From contig NZ_FOEI01000004.1 in NCBI RefSeq assembly GCF_900110615.1, positions 186,001-250,000 on the forward strand: a stretch of DNA of 64,000 nucleotides. The letters are read 5' to 3'. Each line of letters opens with the position of its first letter. Position 1 is the stretch's first letter. Shown here piece after piece: positions 18,732 through 27,813 of this stretch. A program made the position numbers and the translations under genes. A model generated the notes under the pieces. That model had not been told where the DNA came from, did not search any database, and saw nothing but the letters and a program-made list of their open reading frames with translations. The stretch comes from Flavobacterium urocaniciphilum. GTDB taxonomy: Bacteria > Bacteroidota > Bacteroidia > Flavobacteriales > Flavobacteriaceae.

Positions 18732-19187
18732 GTGAACACATTAAGCTACAAGACAATTTCAGCAAACAAAGGAACTGCAGACAAGCAGTGGATTGTTGTA
18801 GACGCTGAAGGTCATAACTTAGGTCGTTTTGCTTCAAAAGTAGCTATGCTATTAAGAGGTAAATACAAACCAAGTTATACGCCGCATGTTGACTGTGGAG
18901 ATAACGTAATTGTTATCAATGCAGAAAAAATCAACCTTACTGGAAACAAGTTAGATGACAAAACGTACATCAGACACACAGGTTACCCAGGAGGACAAAG
19001 AAGTTTAACTGCAAAAGTAATGCAACAAAAAAATCCTGCATTATTAGTAGAAAAAGCAGTTAAAGGAATGTTGCCTAAAAACAAATTAGGAGCTCAATTA
19101 TTCCGTAATTTAAATGTTAATGTAGGTTCTGAGCACAAGCATGCCGCTCAAACACCTAAAACTGTTAATTTAAACGATCTTAAGTAA
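18732..19187 (+). CDS. rplM: 50S ribosomal protein L13 (uL13)
   Basis: Large-subunit protein important early in 50S assembly. It is 151 residues and begins with GTG, giving MNTLSYKTISANKGT, the usual flavobacterial N-terminus; the nearby ATG codons are out of frame or blocked. The motifs VDAEGHNLGRFAS and HTGYPGG are diagnostic. It is first in rplM-rpsI, with the rpsI ATG overlapping its stop codon by one base (TAATG). Confidence 0.97.
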   Translation: MNTLSYKTISANKGTADKQWIVVDAEGHNLGRFASKVAMLLRGKYKPSYTPHVDCGDNVIVINAEKINLTGNKLDDKTYIRHTGYPGGQRSLTAKVMQQKNPALLVEKAVKGMLPKNKLGAQLFRNLNVNVGSEHKHAAQTPKTVNLNDLK

Positions 19188-19573
19188 TGGGAGTAATTCA
19201 CAAAATCGGTAGAAGAAAATGTGCCGTTGCACGTGTTTATGTTTCAGAAGGATCTGGTAACATTACAGTTAACAAAAAAGAGTTTGCTACATACTTTCCA
19301 ACTGCAACTTTACAGTACAAAGTAAAACAAGCTTTAACATTAACGAACAACGAAAATAATTTCGATGTTAAAATTAATGTTTATGGTGGTGGAGCAACAG
19401 GTCAAGCAGAAGCTGTAAGAATGGCTATTGCTAGAGCTATGTGCGAAGTTGAAGCTGAAAACAGATCAATTTTAAAACCAGAAGGTTTACTTACAAGAGA
19501 CCCAAGAATGGTTGAACGTAAGAAATTTGGTCAGAAGAAAGCTCGTAAGAGATTCCAATTCTCTAAACGTTAA
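19187..19573 (+). CDS. rpsI: 30S ribosomal protein S9 (uS9)
   Basis: Small-subunit head protein whose C-terminal tail reaches the P-site tRNA; here it ends in RKRFQFSKR with the conserved terminal Lys-Arg. It is 128 residues, standard length. GRRKCAVARV near the start and YGGGATGQAEAVR in the middle are family signatures. It is translationally coupled to rplM through TAATG. Confidence 0.97.
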   Translation: MGVIHKIGRRKCAVARVYVSEGSGNITVNKKEFATYFPTATLQYKVKQALTLTNNENNFDVKINVYGGGATGQAEAVRMAIARAMCEVEAENRSILKPEGLLTRDPRMVERKKFGQKKARKRFQFSKR

Positions 19574-19708
19574 TATTTACATTTATTTATTAAAATTGTT
19601 ATTGTTGTCTCTCAAGAAATTGAGGTTAGTTTAGCATCTAAATGATTTCAAGTGATTGCAAAATCCAACGAAACATTGCTAATTCAACAGAACGTAAACT
19701 ATTACAAA
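19574..19708 (+). promoter_or_regulatory. Candidate leader between rpsI and rpsB
   Basis: The 135 bases before rpsB contain CTCAAGAAATTGAG (a 5-bp stem with GAAA loop, near 19611-19624) and no clear TAnnTTTG promoter. This suggests read-through from rpsI with an RNA leader for S2. I see no terminator, and the regulatory role is inferred only from position. Confidence 0.35.
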
Positions 19709-20470
19709 ATGGCAAACAAAGTAGAAGTTAAAGAATTATTAGAAGCAGGTGTTCATTTCGGACACATGACTCGTAAATGGGATCCAAACATGGCTCCTTA
19801 CATTTATATGGAGCGTAATGGTATCCACATTATCAATCTATATAAAACTGCAGCTAAAATTGAAGAAGCTAATGAGGCTTTGAAAAAAATTGCTGCATCT
19901 GGTAGAAAAATTTTATTCGTTGCTACCAAAAAACAAGCAAAAGATATCGTTGCAGAAAAAGCTGCAGCTTGTAACATGCCTTACATCACTGAAAGATGGC
20001 CAGGTGGTATGTTAACAAACTTCGTTACTATCAGAAAAGCTATCAAAAAAATGGCTTCTATCGATAGAATGAAAAAAGACGGTACTTTTAATACGCTTTC
20101 TAAAAAAGAAAAATTACAAATTGATCGTTTAAGAGCTAAGTTAGAAAAGAACTTAGGATCAATTGCTGATATGACTAGAATTCCAGCAGCATTATTTGTT
20201 GTTGATATCAAAGCTGAACATATCGCTGTAAAAGAAGCAAAAAAGTTAAACATTCCAGTATTCGCAATGGTTGATACAAACTCTGACCCACGTCAAGTAG
20301 ATTTTGTTATTCCAGCTAATGATGATGCTTCTAAATCAATCGATAAAGTTTTATCTTTAGTATCTACTTCAATTGTTGAAGGATTATCTGATAGAAAAGC
20401 AGAAAAAGACGAGTTACCAGCAGACGCACCAGTTGTTGAAGCTGAAGCTAACACTTCTTCTGAAGAATAA
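19709..20470 (+). CDS. rpsB: 30S ribosomal protein S2 (uS2)
   Basis: Small-subunit protein added late in 30S assembly. I start it at the ATG at 19709, giving MANKVEVKELLEAGVHFGH as in other Bacteroidota; the frame is open upstream to 19652, but those 19 residues have no counterpart. The result is 253 residues. Signatures are HFGHMTRKWDP, ITERWPGGMLTNF and the FVIPANDDA segment. An acidic Glu/Ala tail follows. It is linked to tsf, as is near-universal. Confidence 0.96.
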   Translation: MANKVEVKELLEAGVHFGHMTRKWDPNMAPYIYMERNGIHIINLYKTAAKIEEANEALKKIAASGRKILFVATKKQAKDIVAEKAAACNMPYITERWPGGMLTNFVTIRKAIKKMASIDRMKKDGTFNTLSKKEKLQIDRLRAKLEKNLGSIADMTRIPAALFVVDIKAEHIAVKEAKKLNIPVFAMVDTNSDPRQVDFVIPANDDASKSIDKVLSLVSTSIVEGLSDRKAEKDELPADAPVVEAEANTSSEE

Positions 20471-20496
20471 ATAAAACAAATTCCAAAAGTTAATTT

Positions 20497-20535
20497 CCAA
20501 ATTCCATTTGCTAAGGCTTTGGAATTTGGTTTTTG
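20497..20535 (+). terminator. Hairpin with T-run between rpsB and tsf
   Basis: CCAAATTCCA (20497-20506) pairs perfectly with TGGAATTTGG (20520-20529), followed by TTTTTG. It may be a partial terminator or attenuator that sets the S2 to EF-Ts ratio; no separate TAnnTTTG box is evident before tsf. Confidence 0.6.
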
Positions 20536-20591
20536 ACGATTGGAATTTTATTTTTTTAAAACAAACACATAATAACTTAAATACAAATAAT

Positions 20592-21416
20592 ATGTCAAAT
20601 ATTACTGCTGCTGAAGTAAATAGACTTAGAACTACAACTGGTGCCGGAATGATGGACTGCAAAAAAGCACTTGTTGAAGCTGAAGGAGATTTCGATAAAG
20701 CAATTGAAATTTTAAGAAAAAAAGGACAAAAAGTTGCTGCTAACCGTTCTGATAGAGAATCAACTGAAGGAGCTGTTATCGCTGCTGTAAATGCTGATAA
20801 CACTGCAGGTGTTGTTATTTCATTAAACTGCGAAACTGACTTCGTAGGTAAAAATGAAGGTTTCGTAAAATTAGCTAACGATTTCGCTAATTTAGCTTTA
20901 AACCACGCTACTAAAGAATCTTTATTAGCTGCAGATTTCAATGGTATTACTGTTGAAGAAAAATTAATCGAGCAAACTGGAGTAATCGGAGAAAAAATCG
21001 AAATCGGTGCTTTCGAAAGATTAGAAGGTGCATTCGTTAATTCTTATATTCACGCTGGAAATGGTATCGCTACTTTAGTTGCTTTATCTGCTAACACTGA
21101 TGGTGGTGCTGAAGCTGCTAGAAACGTTGCAATGCAAGCTGCTGCTATGGCTCCAATCGCTTTAGATGAGTCAGGTGTTGATGCATCAGTTATCGAAAAA
21201 GAAATCGAAATTGCAAAAGATCAATTACGTGCTGAAGGTAAACCAGAAGCTATGTTAGATAATATTGCAAAAGGTAAATTAGGTCGTTTCTTTAAAGATA
21301 ACACTTTAGTTAACCAAGATTATATTAAAGATAGCTCTATGAGTGTTGCTGCTTACATCAAATCTGTTAATGGTGATTTAACTGTTACTGGATTCAAAAG
21401 AGTAGCTTTAGGATAA
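20592..21416 (+). CDS. tsf: Elongation factor Ts
   Basis: Nucleotide exchange factor for EF-Tu. The start at 20592 gives MSNITAAEVNRLRTTTGAGMM and 274 residues; upstream in-frame codons back to 20508 read through the hairpin and are not part of the protein. The UBA-like N-terminal domain (TTGAGMMDCKKALVEAEGD) and the core box NCETDFVGKNEGF, which contacts EF-Tu, are clear. It is the last gene of the rplM-rpsI-rpsB-tsf group and ends in a strong terminator. Confidence 0.97.
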   Translation: MSNITAAEVNRLRTTTGAGMMDCKKALVEAEGDFDKAIEILRKKGQKVAANRSDRESTEGAVIAAVNADNTAGVVISLNCETDFVGKNEGFVKLANDFANLALNHATKESLLAADFNGITVEEKLIEQTGVIGEKIEIGAFERLEGAFVNSYIHAGNGIATLVALSANTDGGAEAARNVAMQAAAMAPIALDESGVDASVIEKEIEIAKDQLRAEGKPEAMLDNIAKGKLGRFFKDNTLVNQDYIKDSSMSVAAYIKSVNGDLTVTGFKRVALG

Positions 21417-21440
21417 TATATCTTAAAAATATCTATACCT

Positions 21441-21474
21441 TTAAGGCTGTCAAATTTGACAGCCTTATTTTTTT
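21441..21474 (+). terminator. tsf terminator
   Basis: Perfect palindrome AAGGCTGTCAAA plus its complement (21443-21466) followed by ATTTTTTT. Confidence 0.9.
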
Positions 21475-21484
21475 ACAACTATTT

Positions 21485-22378
21485 ATGGGAAAACAAAATT
21501 CAAAATGGTTCATTTTATTGATACTTGCTCTGGTTTGGGGCAGTTCTTTCATATTAATGAAAAAAGGTTTAGATGGCGGCATGAATGCTTATCAATTAGG
21601 AGCCTATAGAATTATTTTCACTTCTTTATTTTTACTTCCGATACTTGGAAAAGAATTATTTAAAATCAAAAAAAAGAAAATAAAATACATCATTTTAGCA
21701 GGATTATTAGGCAATTTCTTCCCTATTTTTCTTTTTGCTGTAGCACAAACAGAAATCAGCAGTTCAATTAGTTCTACTTTAAATTCGTTTACTCCATTAA
21801 ATACATTAATTATTGGAAGTGTATTTTTCGGATTAACATTTAGTAAAAAACAAATTATCGGATTATTAATTGGAATTGTAGGATGTTTAACGTTAGTGTA
21901 TGCCGGCGCTTCCGGAAATCCAACAAAAAATTACTGGTTTGCCTTATTAGTTATTATAGCTACTTGGTGTTATGCTTCAAATATCAATTTAGTTAAAAAA
22001 CATTTACACGATGTATCTCCATTAGCTATAACAGTTGGGAATTTTGCTTTTTTACTACTTCCAGCTTTATTAATTTTAGCATTAAATGGATTTGAGTTTC
22101 AAATTATACAAAACTCAACAGAATCAATTGGCATTTTTAACTCCATTCACCCATTAGTATATATTGCAATTTTAGGAATTATAGGCACTGGATTAGCCAA
22201 TATTTACTTTTACAGACTGATACAAATGTCGTCACCAATTTTTGCTTCTAATGTAACCTATTTGATTCCTGTTGTAGCAACAATTTGGAGTGTCATTTTT
22301 AATGAAAATGTAACAGGTTTACAAGTTTTAGGAACAGCGATTATTTTGTTTGGCGTTTACTTTACAAACAGAAAATAA
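21485..22378 (+). CDS. EamA/DMT-family transporter
   Basis: Ten-helix drug/metabolite transporter made of two EamA repeats of about 140 residues each; 297 residues in total. The N-terminal ALVWGSSFILMKKGLDG and the second-half IIGTGLANIYFYRLIQ are typical. The family exports amino acids, nucleobases or other metabolites, and the sequence does not show which. It starts just after the tsf terminator, with no recognisable TAnnTTTG box in the ten bases between, so it may depend on read-through. The next gene begins 9 bases later, so the two are probably cotranscribed. Confidence 0.9.
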   Translation: MGKQNSKWFILLILALVWGSSFILMKKGLDGGMNAYQLGAYRIIFTSLFLLPILGKELFKIKKKKIKYIILAGLLGNFFPIFLFAVAQTEISSSISSTLNSFTPLNTLIIGSVFFGLTFSKKQIIGLLIGIVGCLTLVYAGASGNPTKNYWFALLVIIATWCYASNINLVKKHLHDVSPLAITVGNFAFLLLPALLILALNGFEFQIIQNSTESIGIFNSIHPLVYIAILGIIGTGLANIYFYRLIQMSSPIFASNVTYLIPVVATIWSVIFNENVTGLQVLGTAIILFGVYFTNRK

Positions 22379-22387
22379 ATTAGAAAT

Positions 22388-24187
22388 ATGAATTATAAAA
22401 AACTAATATTTTTAGTTTTTGTGCTGTCATTAAATATTTCAACGGCACAAAACCACCCTAAGTTCAGAGAAGTAATTAATACGCTACTTTTAAAGCATGA
22501 CATTTCTAAAACTTATGAAGAAAACGAAATAATTTTTGAGAAAAAAGAAATTGGATGGATGATAAAAATCTCAAATACCAATGACACGATTCATCAGCTT
22601 TTTTGGAATAAAATCAAAAACACATACGAAGACATAAATTTTCCAAAAAAACCAGCAGCAATTGAGATGTCTCAATTTAATGTTTACAACGAAAAAGAGG
22701 AACTCGAAAAAGAAATAAAGAAACAACTATTAAAAGCCTACCCAGAATTACACTATGATATTTTCCCTTATTATGGTTATGATGGTTGCTTTATTGACAA
22801 CATCCAATTATTAGAAAACAAAACCGAATTAAATGATAATGAAATATACACGTTAGGATATTCCTATTCTCAATTAGCTAATAATTTAATAAATTCAAAT
22901 TTCGATTTTGATTTAAAAAAATTAAATTTTAATCTACCTATAATTAAAAACTCAATGAATACATCGCAATTAGAAAAATTTAAAATGTATTCTGAAAAAG
23001 CGATAAATTATTATAAAATTTTAAGAGAAAAATCACCTAAGTACAATACCATTCCTGGTACTATAAATATCAAATACTACAATGAAATTGTATCTTTTTA
23101 TTTGGATTTACTAATTTATCAAAATGAAGAAATAGCTTCCAATTACTTAGTACAAAAAAATTTATATTCAGAAAATATTAATCAATATTCAAAGTTAGTG
23201 TTAGATTCATGTGAACCAAACGCAATTTTATTTACAGCAGGTGATAACGACACCTTTCCATTACTATATTATCAATTTAAAAACAATTACAGAAAAGACA
23301 TTCAAATCATCAATACAACCTTGTTAAATGATTCAAGATATTGTATCATGATAAAAAACACCGGTCTAAACAAAAATTCCATCAACTATTCATTTGATGA
23401 TGAATTCATAAAAAGTAAAAACTCAAAATATGTTATTCTGGATTCTGACATCAATTCAATAATTGATATTTCAGCATTTAATAAAAATGTATTTGAAAAA
23501 TCAATTGAAGAAAATTCAGAAAATGAAATGAATATTCTTCCAAATAATTTCAAATTTCAACTTCATAATAAAGTAATAAATTGGACTATAGAAAATGGAA
23601 TACTGTATAGAAATCAATTATTAATTTTGGATATCATAGGTCAAAACAACAAAGAAAGACCGATTTATTTTACGGATTACAATAGCGAATCTGATTATTT
23701 AAGTTTAAATAAATATTTACAATTTGAAGGATTTATTTATAAATTAACTACAGAACTTAATAGCAAAATAGAAGATGTTGGCTACATAAAAAACCCTAAA
23801 ATTATTACCAATTTTTTATCAAAAATTAATTTTAACAACATCAATAATTTACCCGTAGAAGAAAAACAAATTATAGATTATATTAGAAATATATACTTAA
23901 GATTAAGTAAATATTATGTAGAAAACAAGTCAAAAAAAGAAGCTCTTGCTACTTTAGATCAATGTTTAAATAAATACAACAACAGCATTTCTCCCTATAC
24001 AATATTTAATTTAGAATTTATAGAAATGTATGATGCATTAAACGAAAACGCAAAAGCAACGCAATTAAAAAATGAAATTTTAAATAATATTGACAATAAA
24101 AAACATTTATATTATTTTAAATCGGAAGAATATATAAATGAAAGACTATCTGCTCAAAAAAAATACCTTCAAACTTATACTGATTAA
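22388..24187 (+). CDS. Exported protein resembling the C-terminal domain of DUF2723 (TMEM260-like) proteins
   Basis: 599 residues with a signal peptide (about 1-20, ending STAQ) and no further TM helices. From memory of the DUF2723 family (multipass proteins with a periplasmic C-terminal part), two blocks match that part. One is NAILFTAGDNDTFPL followed by DIQIINTTLLNDSRY (about 278-320). The other is KERPIYFTDYNSESDYLSLNKYLQFEGFIYKL (in pieces, about 418-455), where DUF2723 proteins read WKRPIYF and YLQLEGLAYRL. The membrane glycosyltransferase half is absent. The C-terminal 100 residues look helical and may be TPR-like. Function unknown. It follows the EamA gene by 9 bases. Confidence 0.6.
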   Translation: MNYKKLIFLVFVLSLNISTAQNHPKFREVINTLLLKHDISKTYEENEIIFEKKEIGWMIKISNTNDTIHQLFWNKIKNTYEDINFPKKPAAIEMSQFNVYNEKEELEKEIKKQLLKAYPELHYDIFPYYGYDGCFIDNIQLLENKTELNDNEIYTLGYSYSQLANNLINSNFDFDLKKLNFNLPIIKNSMNTSQLEKFKMYSEKAINYYKILREKSPKYNTIPGTINIKYYNEIVSFYLDLLIYQNEEIASNYLVQKNLYSENINQYSKLVLDSCEPNAILFTAGDNDTFPLLYYQFKNNYRKDIQIINTTLLNDSRYCIMIKNTGLNKNSINYSFDDEFIKSKNSKYVILDSDINSIIDISAFNKNVFEKSIEENSENEMNILPNNFKFQLHNKVINWTIENGILYRNQLLILDIIGQNNKERPIYFTDYNSESDYLSLNKYLQFEGFIYKLTTELNSKIEDVGYIKNPKIITNFLSKINFNNINNLPVEEKQIIDYIRNIYLRLSKYYVENKSKKEALATLDQCLNKYNNSISPYTIFNLEFIEMYDALNENAKATQLKNEILNNIDNKKHLYYFKSEEYINERLSAQKKYLQTYTD

Positions 24188-24190
24188 ATA

Positions 24191-24222
24191 AAAAAAGGAT
24201 TGCTTTCGCAATCCTTTTTTTT
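24191..24222. terminator. Bidirectional terminator
   Basis: GGATTGC-TTTC-GCAATCC (24197-24214) with a long A-run on the left and T-run on the right; it serves the plus gene ending at 24187 and the minus M16 gene ending at 24240. Confidence 0.88.
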
Positions 24223-24239
24223 CAGTATTAAAATAAAAT

Positions 24240-26300
24240 TTATTCGAAATCTTTATCTGTAACACCTTCGTTAATTTTTACTTCTTGAGTAATAAATTCT
24301 AAAGGCATTCCTACATCCAAAGTAGTTTTGTAAGGAACTTTCACTCCTTTAACATCGATATAATCAGCATAAGTTGTCATCATTTTACGTTTTTGAGCAC
24401 CTTCACCCACTTCGTTTTCTGACCCTACTTTTAAACCAGATTTTACATCGAAGAAATATTTAGTTGTACCTGCTTGAATTACATAAGCATCTTGACCATT
24501 TAAAGCTTCAATACCTGTTAATACAATTGATTTATCAGTTAATAAACTTAACTCATAAAATGGAACTGCTTCTTTTTTCTCTTTTACTAATTCTTCTGCA
24601 GTATAATCTTTTTTCTTCCCTTGTTGAGATTGGTAACCTGATTTATCACCGATTACTTGTTTTGAAAGCGACATTCCTTGCATATTCAAATCAGAAAAAG
24701 ACAATCCTTTGTTTGAAATTTTAGTAACCATATTTAAAGTTTGACCTTGAATAGTAGCTTTTGAAGTAACAAAAATAGTTTTTACTGCTTTTAAAGCTTT
24801 TTCACCACCAATTGCATCAATATGTTTTTTAACTACTGATTGAGCAGTAACACCCGCCGGAATTTCTTTTTTAACCGCAGGCTTTTCAGCTTTATTTCCG
24901 TATTTATCGAAATAGAAAATAGGCATTTTTTCTCTAGCGCTCATAGCCTCTAATCCTGGCAAAACATCAGCCGCTTTACCAACTATTACAACTCTAGTGT
25001 TATTTGCTAAGAAATATTTATTAGCTGCATTTCTAATATCTTCTGGTGTAACAGCATTGATATTTTTCACATAGTTTTCATAGAAATCTTCAGGTAAACC
25101 TAACGTTTTAATGTTTAAGGCATAACGAGCGATAGTTGCAGGTTTTTCAATTTGCATAACAAAGTTTCCGATGTATTTAGCTTTTGCATTTTTTAAATCT
25201 TCTTCAGAAACTAAATCAGTTCTAATTTTTTTCAATTCATTGAAAATTTCAACTACTGCACTATCAGTAACAGCATTTCTAACCGAAGCTGTAGATGCAA
25301 ATTTTGAAATGTATTTTCCAGATCCTAAACTAGAATAAGAACCATATGTCCAACCGTGTTTTTCTCTTAAGTTTAAGAATAAACGACCTTCACCACCACC
25401 ACCAAGAATTTGGTTAGCTAAAATAGCAGCGAAATAATCTTTATCATTCATTTTTAATTTTGATAAGTTAATCGTAGCAATTTCAGATTGAACTGCATTT
25501 GGAACATCAACAAAATTAATTTGAGAATATTGTAAATCTTTAGGATCGTTGTAGGTTAAATTTGGTGCTGTAGCTGCTTTCCAAACATCAGCTCCAAATA
25601 ATTGTTCAACTTTCTTTTTAACATCTTTTACTTTAACATCACCAATAATTACTAAGTAAGCATTAGCTGGAACAAAGTAAGTATTATAGTGATTGATAAC
25701 ATCTTGTAATGTTACATTTTTTAATGTTTCTTCAGAAGTAAACTCACCATTATAGTGCTCTTTTCCAAAAGTTAAAACATTTTGTACACGTTGAGCAATA
25801 GCAGAAGCACTTTTCTCATCTGATTTTAAACCTTCAATAATTTTAGTTCTTTCTGCGTCAAAATCAGCTTGAGTAAATAATGGATTTAAAGCACCATCCG
25901 CTAATAATTCTAAAATTCTAGAAGAATATCTTGATAATCCACTAGCAGATGCCCCTGATTCGTAAAAATTAAAATTAGCTCCTAAGAAATCTATTTCTTC
26001 ATTGAATTTATCTTTAGAAATAGACTCCGTTGCATTTCCGATCATCGCACTTACTAAATCAGAAACTCCTTTTTTATTTCCTTCTGCATAAGGAGCGTTA
26101 TCTAAAGTTAAGTTATAAGAAACTCTAGGTAATTTATGATTTTCAACAACCATAACTTTTAATCCATTTTCTAAAGTAAAAGTTTCAGGCTTATTGATGT
26201 TAATCTTTGGTGCAGGCCCTTGTTTAGGCATTTTTCTATCTTGTGCTTGCATATTTATTGTAAGTAATAAACTGGCTGCGATATATATAAACTTTTTCAT
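24240..26300 (-). CDS. M16-family peptidase-like subunit, non-catalytic, with extra C-terminal domain
   Basis: 686 residues with a signal peptide (ending MQAQ). The N-terminal M16 domain lacks the HxxEH zinc motif: where it should be the sequence reads GVSDLVSAMIGNATES. The second M16 domain keeps the Arg/Tyr substrate box (LREKHGWTYGSYSS). This is the pattern of the inactive partner in heterodimeric bacterial M16B peptidases, and the active partner is encoded 8 bases upstream (26309-27634). Residues from about 475 onward are not M16: they begin QSVVKKHIDAIGGEKALKAV and look like the beta-rich LolA-like domain found in many Bacteroidota exported proteins. The likely role is periplasmic peptide degradation. 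Confidence 0.88.
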   Translation of the reverse strand: MKKFIYIAASLLLTINMQAQDRKMPKQGPAPKININKPETFTLENGLKVMVVENHKLPRVSYNLTLDNAPYAEGNKKGVSDLVSAMIGNATESISKDKFNEEIDFLGANFNFYESGASASGLSRYSSRILELLADGALNPLFTQADFDAERTKIIEGLKSDEKSASAIAQRVQNVLTFGKEHYNGEFTSEETLKNVTLQDVINHYNTYFVPANAYLVIIGDVKVKDVKKKVEQLFGADVWKAATAPNLTYNDPKDLQYSQINFVDVPNAVQSEIATINLSKLKMNDKDYFAAILANQILGGGGEGRLFLNLREKHGWTYGSYSSLGSGKYISKFASTASVRNAVTDSAVVEIFNELKKIRTDLVSEEDLKNAKAKYIGNFVMQIEKPATIARYALNIKTLGLPEDFYENYVKNINAVTPEDIRNAANKYFLANNTRVVIVGKAADVLPGLEAMSAREKMPIFYFDKYGNKAEKPAVKKEIPAGVTAQSVVKKHIDAIGGEKALKAVKTIFVTSKATIQGQTLNMVTKISNKGLSFSDLNMQGMSLSKQVIGDKSGYQSQQGKKKDYTAEELVKEKKEAVPFYELSLLTDKSIVLTGIEALNGQDAYVIQAGTTKYFFDVKSGLKVGSENEVGEGAQKRKMMTTYADYIDVKGVKVPYKTTLDVGMPLEFITQEVKINEGVTDKDFE

Positions 26301-26308
26301 CTTAAATA

Positions 26309-27634
26309 TTATTTAGCTGTTTTTTCTTTTGCAGGTCCATATTTTAAAACTAAACGTTGGTTCGGATTTAAATATTTTTTTGCAACTTCTCTAATATCTT
26401 CTCTTGTAATAGAACGGTAAATTTCAATTTCAGTGTTTACTAAATTGATATCACCATATAATAAGTAGTAAGAAGCTAAATTTTCCGCAATACCTTCAAC
26501 AGATGCATTTGAATTCACATAATTGTTTTCAAATTTATTTTGAAGTTTTTGGAAATCATTTTCAGAGATTAAATTATTTTGGATGTTTACGATTTCTTCG
26601 TCAATTTCTTTTAATAAGTTTTCAGAAGACACATCACCTAAAGGTAAACTGTAAATAATATATTGACCATAATCTTCTTGAGAATTATTAAACGCACCAA
26701 CTTGAAGCGCTACTTTTTTATCGTCAACCATTTTTTTGTATAACTTAGAACTTTTACCATCTGATAAGTAAGTAGAAATCATGTCTAATACACGTGCATC
26801 TTTAGTTTTCATTGATGGAGTTCTGTAGGCAGCTAATGTCATTGGAATTTGAACGTTTGGATCTTCCCAAGTAGCATTAATTGTAGTAGTAATTGGAGCT
26901 TCTTCAAATTTTTGTCTTTGAACTGGCGCTCCTTTTGGAATAGCTCCAAAATATTTTTTAATCCATTCTTTAGCTTGAGCGGTTTCAAATTGACCAGCCA
27001 CAACTAATACGGCGTTATTTGGCACATAGAATTTTTTATTAAATGCTTGAAATTCTTCTAAAGTTGCAGCATCTAAATGTTCCATTTCACCAATTGGTTC
27101 CCAACGGTATGGGTGATTTTTAAATAAATTTTGTTTAATTGCCTTAAAGATATTTCCATAAGGTTGATTATCTTTTCTTAAACGCTTTTCTTCTTTTACA
27201 ACTTCATTTTGAGTATCTACTCCAATTTGGTTGATTACTGGATGCATTAATCGTTCAGATTCCATCCAAATAGCTAATTCTAAATTATTAGAAGGAAAAA
27301 CTTCATAATAATACGTTCTATCATCAGAAGTATTAGCGTTATTGTTACCACCATTAGCTGTTACAATTTTAAACCACTCACCTCTTTCAATATTTTTTGT
27401 TCCTTCAAATAATAAATGTTCAAAAAAGTGTGCAAAACCAGTACGGTTTGGTTGTTCATCTTTTGCACCAACATGATACATCACAGAAGTAATAATAACT
27501 GGCGCTGAATTATCTTGATGTAAAACAACGTGTAAACCATTGTCTAAATCAAATTCTTCAAATGCCACTTTTTGCGCTTGCGCAGTGCTTCCTAACATTG
27601 CCATTGCTCCTAAAGCCATTAAAGTTTTTTTCAT
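26309..27634 (-). CDS. M16-family zinc peptidase, catalytic subunit
   Basis: 441 residues with a signal peptide ending AQAQ at about residue 21. The inverted zinc motif is His69-Phe-Phe-Glu72-His73, with the third ligand Glu148 or Glu149 about 76 residues on (NEVVKEEKR). It lacks the second-domain LREK-G-TYG box seen in its neighbour. It is therefore the catalytic half of an M16B heterodimer that degrades oligopeptides in a closed chamber. It is transcribed first, with the inactive subunit 8 bases behind it. Confidence 0.92.
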   Translation of the reverse strand: MKKTLMALGAMAMLGSTAQAQKVAFEEFDLDNGLHVVLHQDNSAPVIITSVMYHVGAKDEQPNRTGFAHFFEHLLFEGTKNIERGEWFKIVTANGGNNNANTSDDRTYYYEVFPSNNLELAIWMESERLMHPVINQIGVDTQNEVVKEEKRLRKDNQPYGNIFKAIKQNLFKNHPYRWEPIGEMEHLDAATLEEFQAFNKKFYVPNNAVLVVAGQFETAQAKEWIKKYFGAIPKGAPVQRQKFEEAPITTTINATWEDPNVQIPMTLAAYRTPSMKTKDARVLDMISTYLSDGKSSKLYKKMVDDKKVALQVGAFNNSQEDYGQYIIYSLPLGDVSSENLLKEIDEEIVNIQNNLISENDFQKLQNKFENNYVNSNASVEGIAENLASYYLLYGDINLVNTEIEIYRSITREDIREVAKKYLNPNQRLVLKYGPAKEKTAK

Positions 27635-27692
27635 AATAAAATTTTATAGTAATAACTGATTGTTATTAGTCAACACAATCATTGATTTGTTA

Positions 27693-27724
27693 CAAAAATA
27701 AGTAACTTTATTTTTAAAGCACAA
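27693..27724 (-). promoter_or_regulatory. M16 operon promoter
   Basis: On the minus strand: TTG (27724-27722), 21-base spacer, TATTTTTG (27700-27693). This gives a 5' UTR of about 55 bases and sits back to back with the rplU promoter. Confidence 0.65.
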
Positions 27725-27750
27725 ACATTTTTAAAAAAGAGATAGTTAAG

Positions 27751-27780
27751 TTGTTTGTTTAATAAAAATTTGTATATTTG
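27751..27780 (+). promoter_or_regulatory. rplU-rpmA promoter
   Basis: TTG (27751-27753), 19-base spacer, TATATTTG (27773-27780), 33 bases before the rplU start. Confidence 0.75.
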
Positions 27781-27813
27781 CAAACTCAAAAATAATAACT
27801 AAAACATATTGTT

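Noticed and set aside
20414..20941. 175-codon minus-strand frame over rpsB and tsf
   Set aside because: It is a shadow of two highly conserved genes and crosses their intergenic hairpin.
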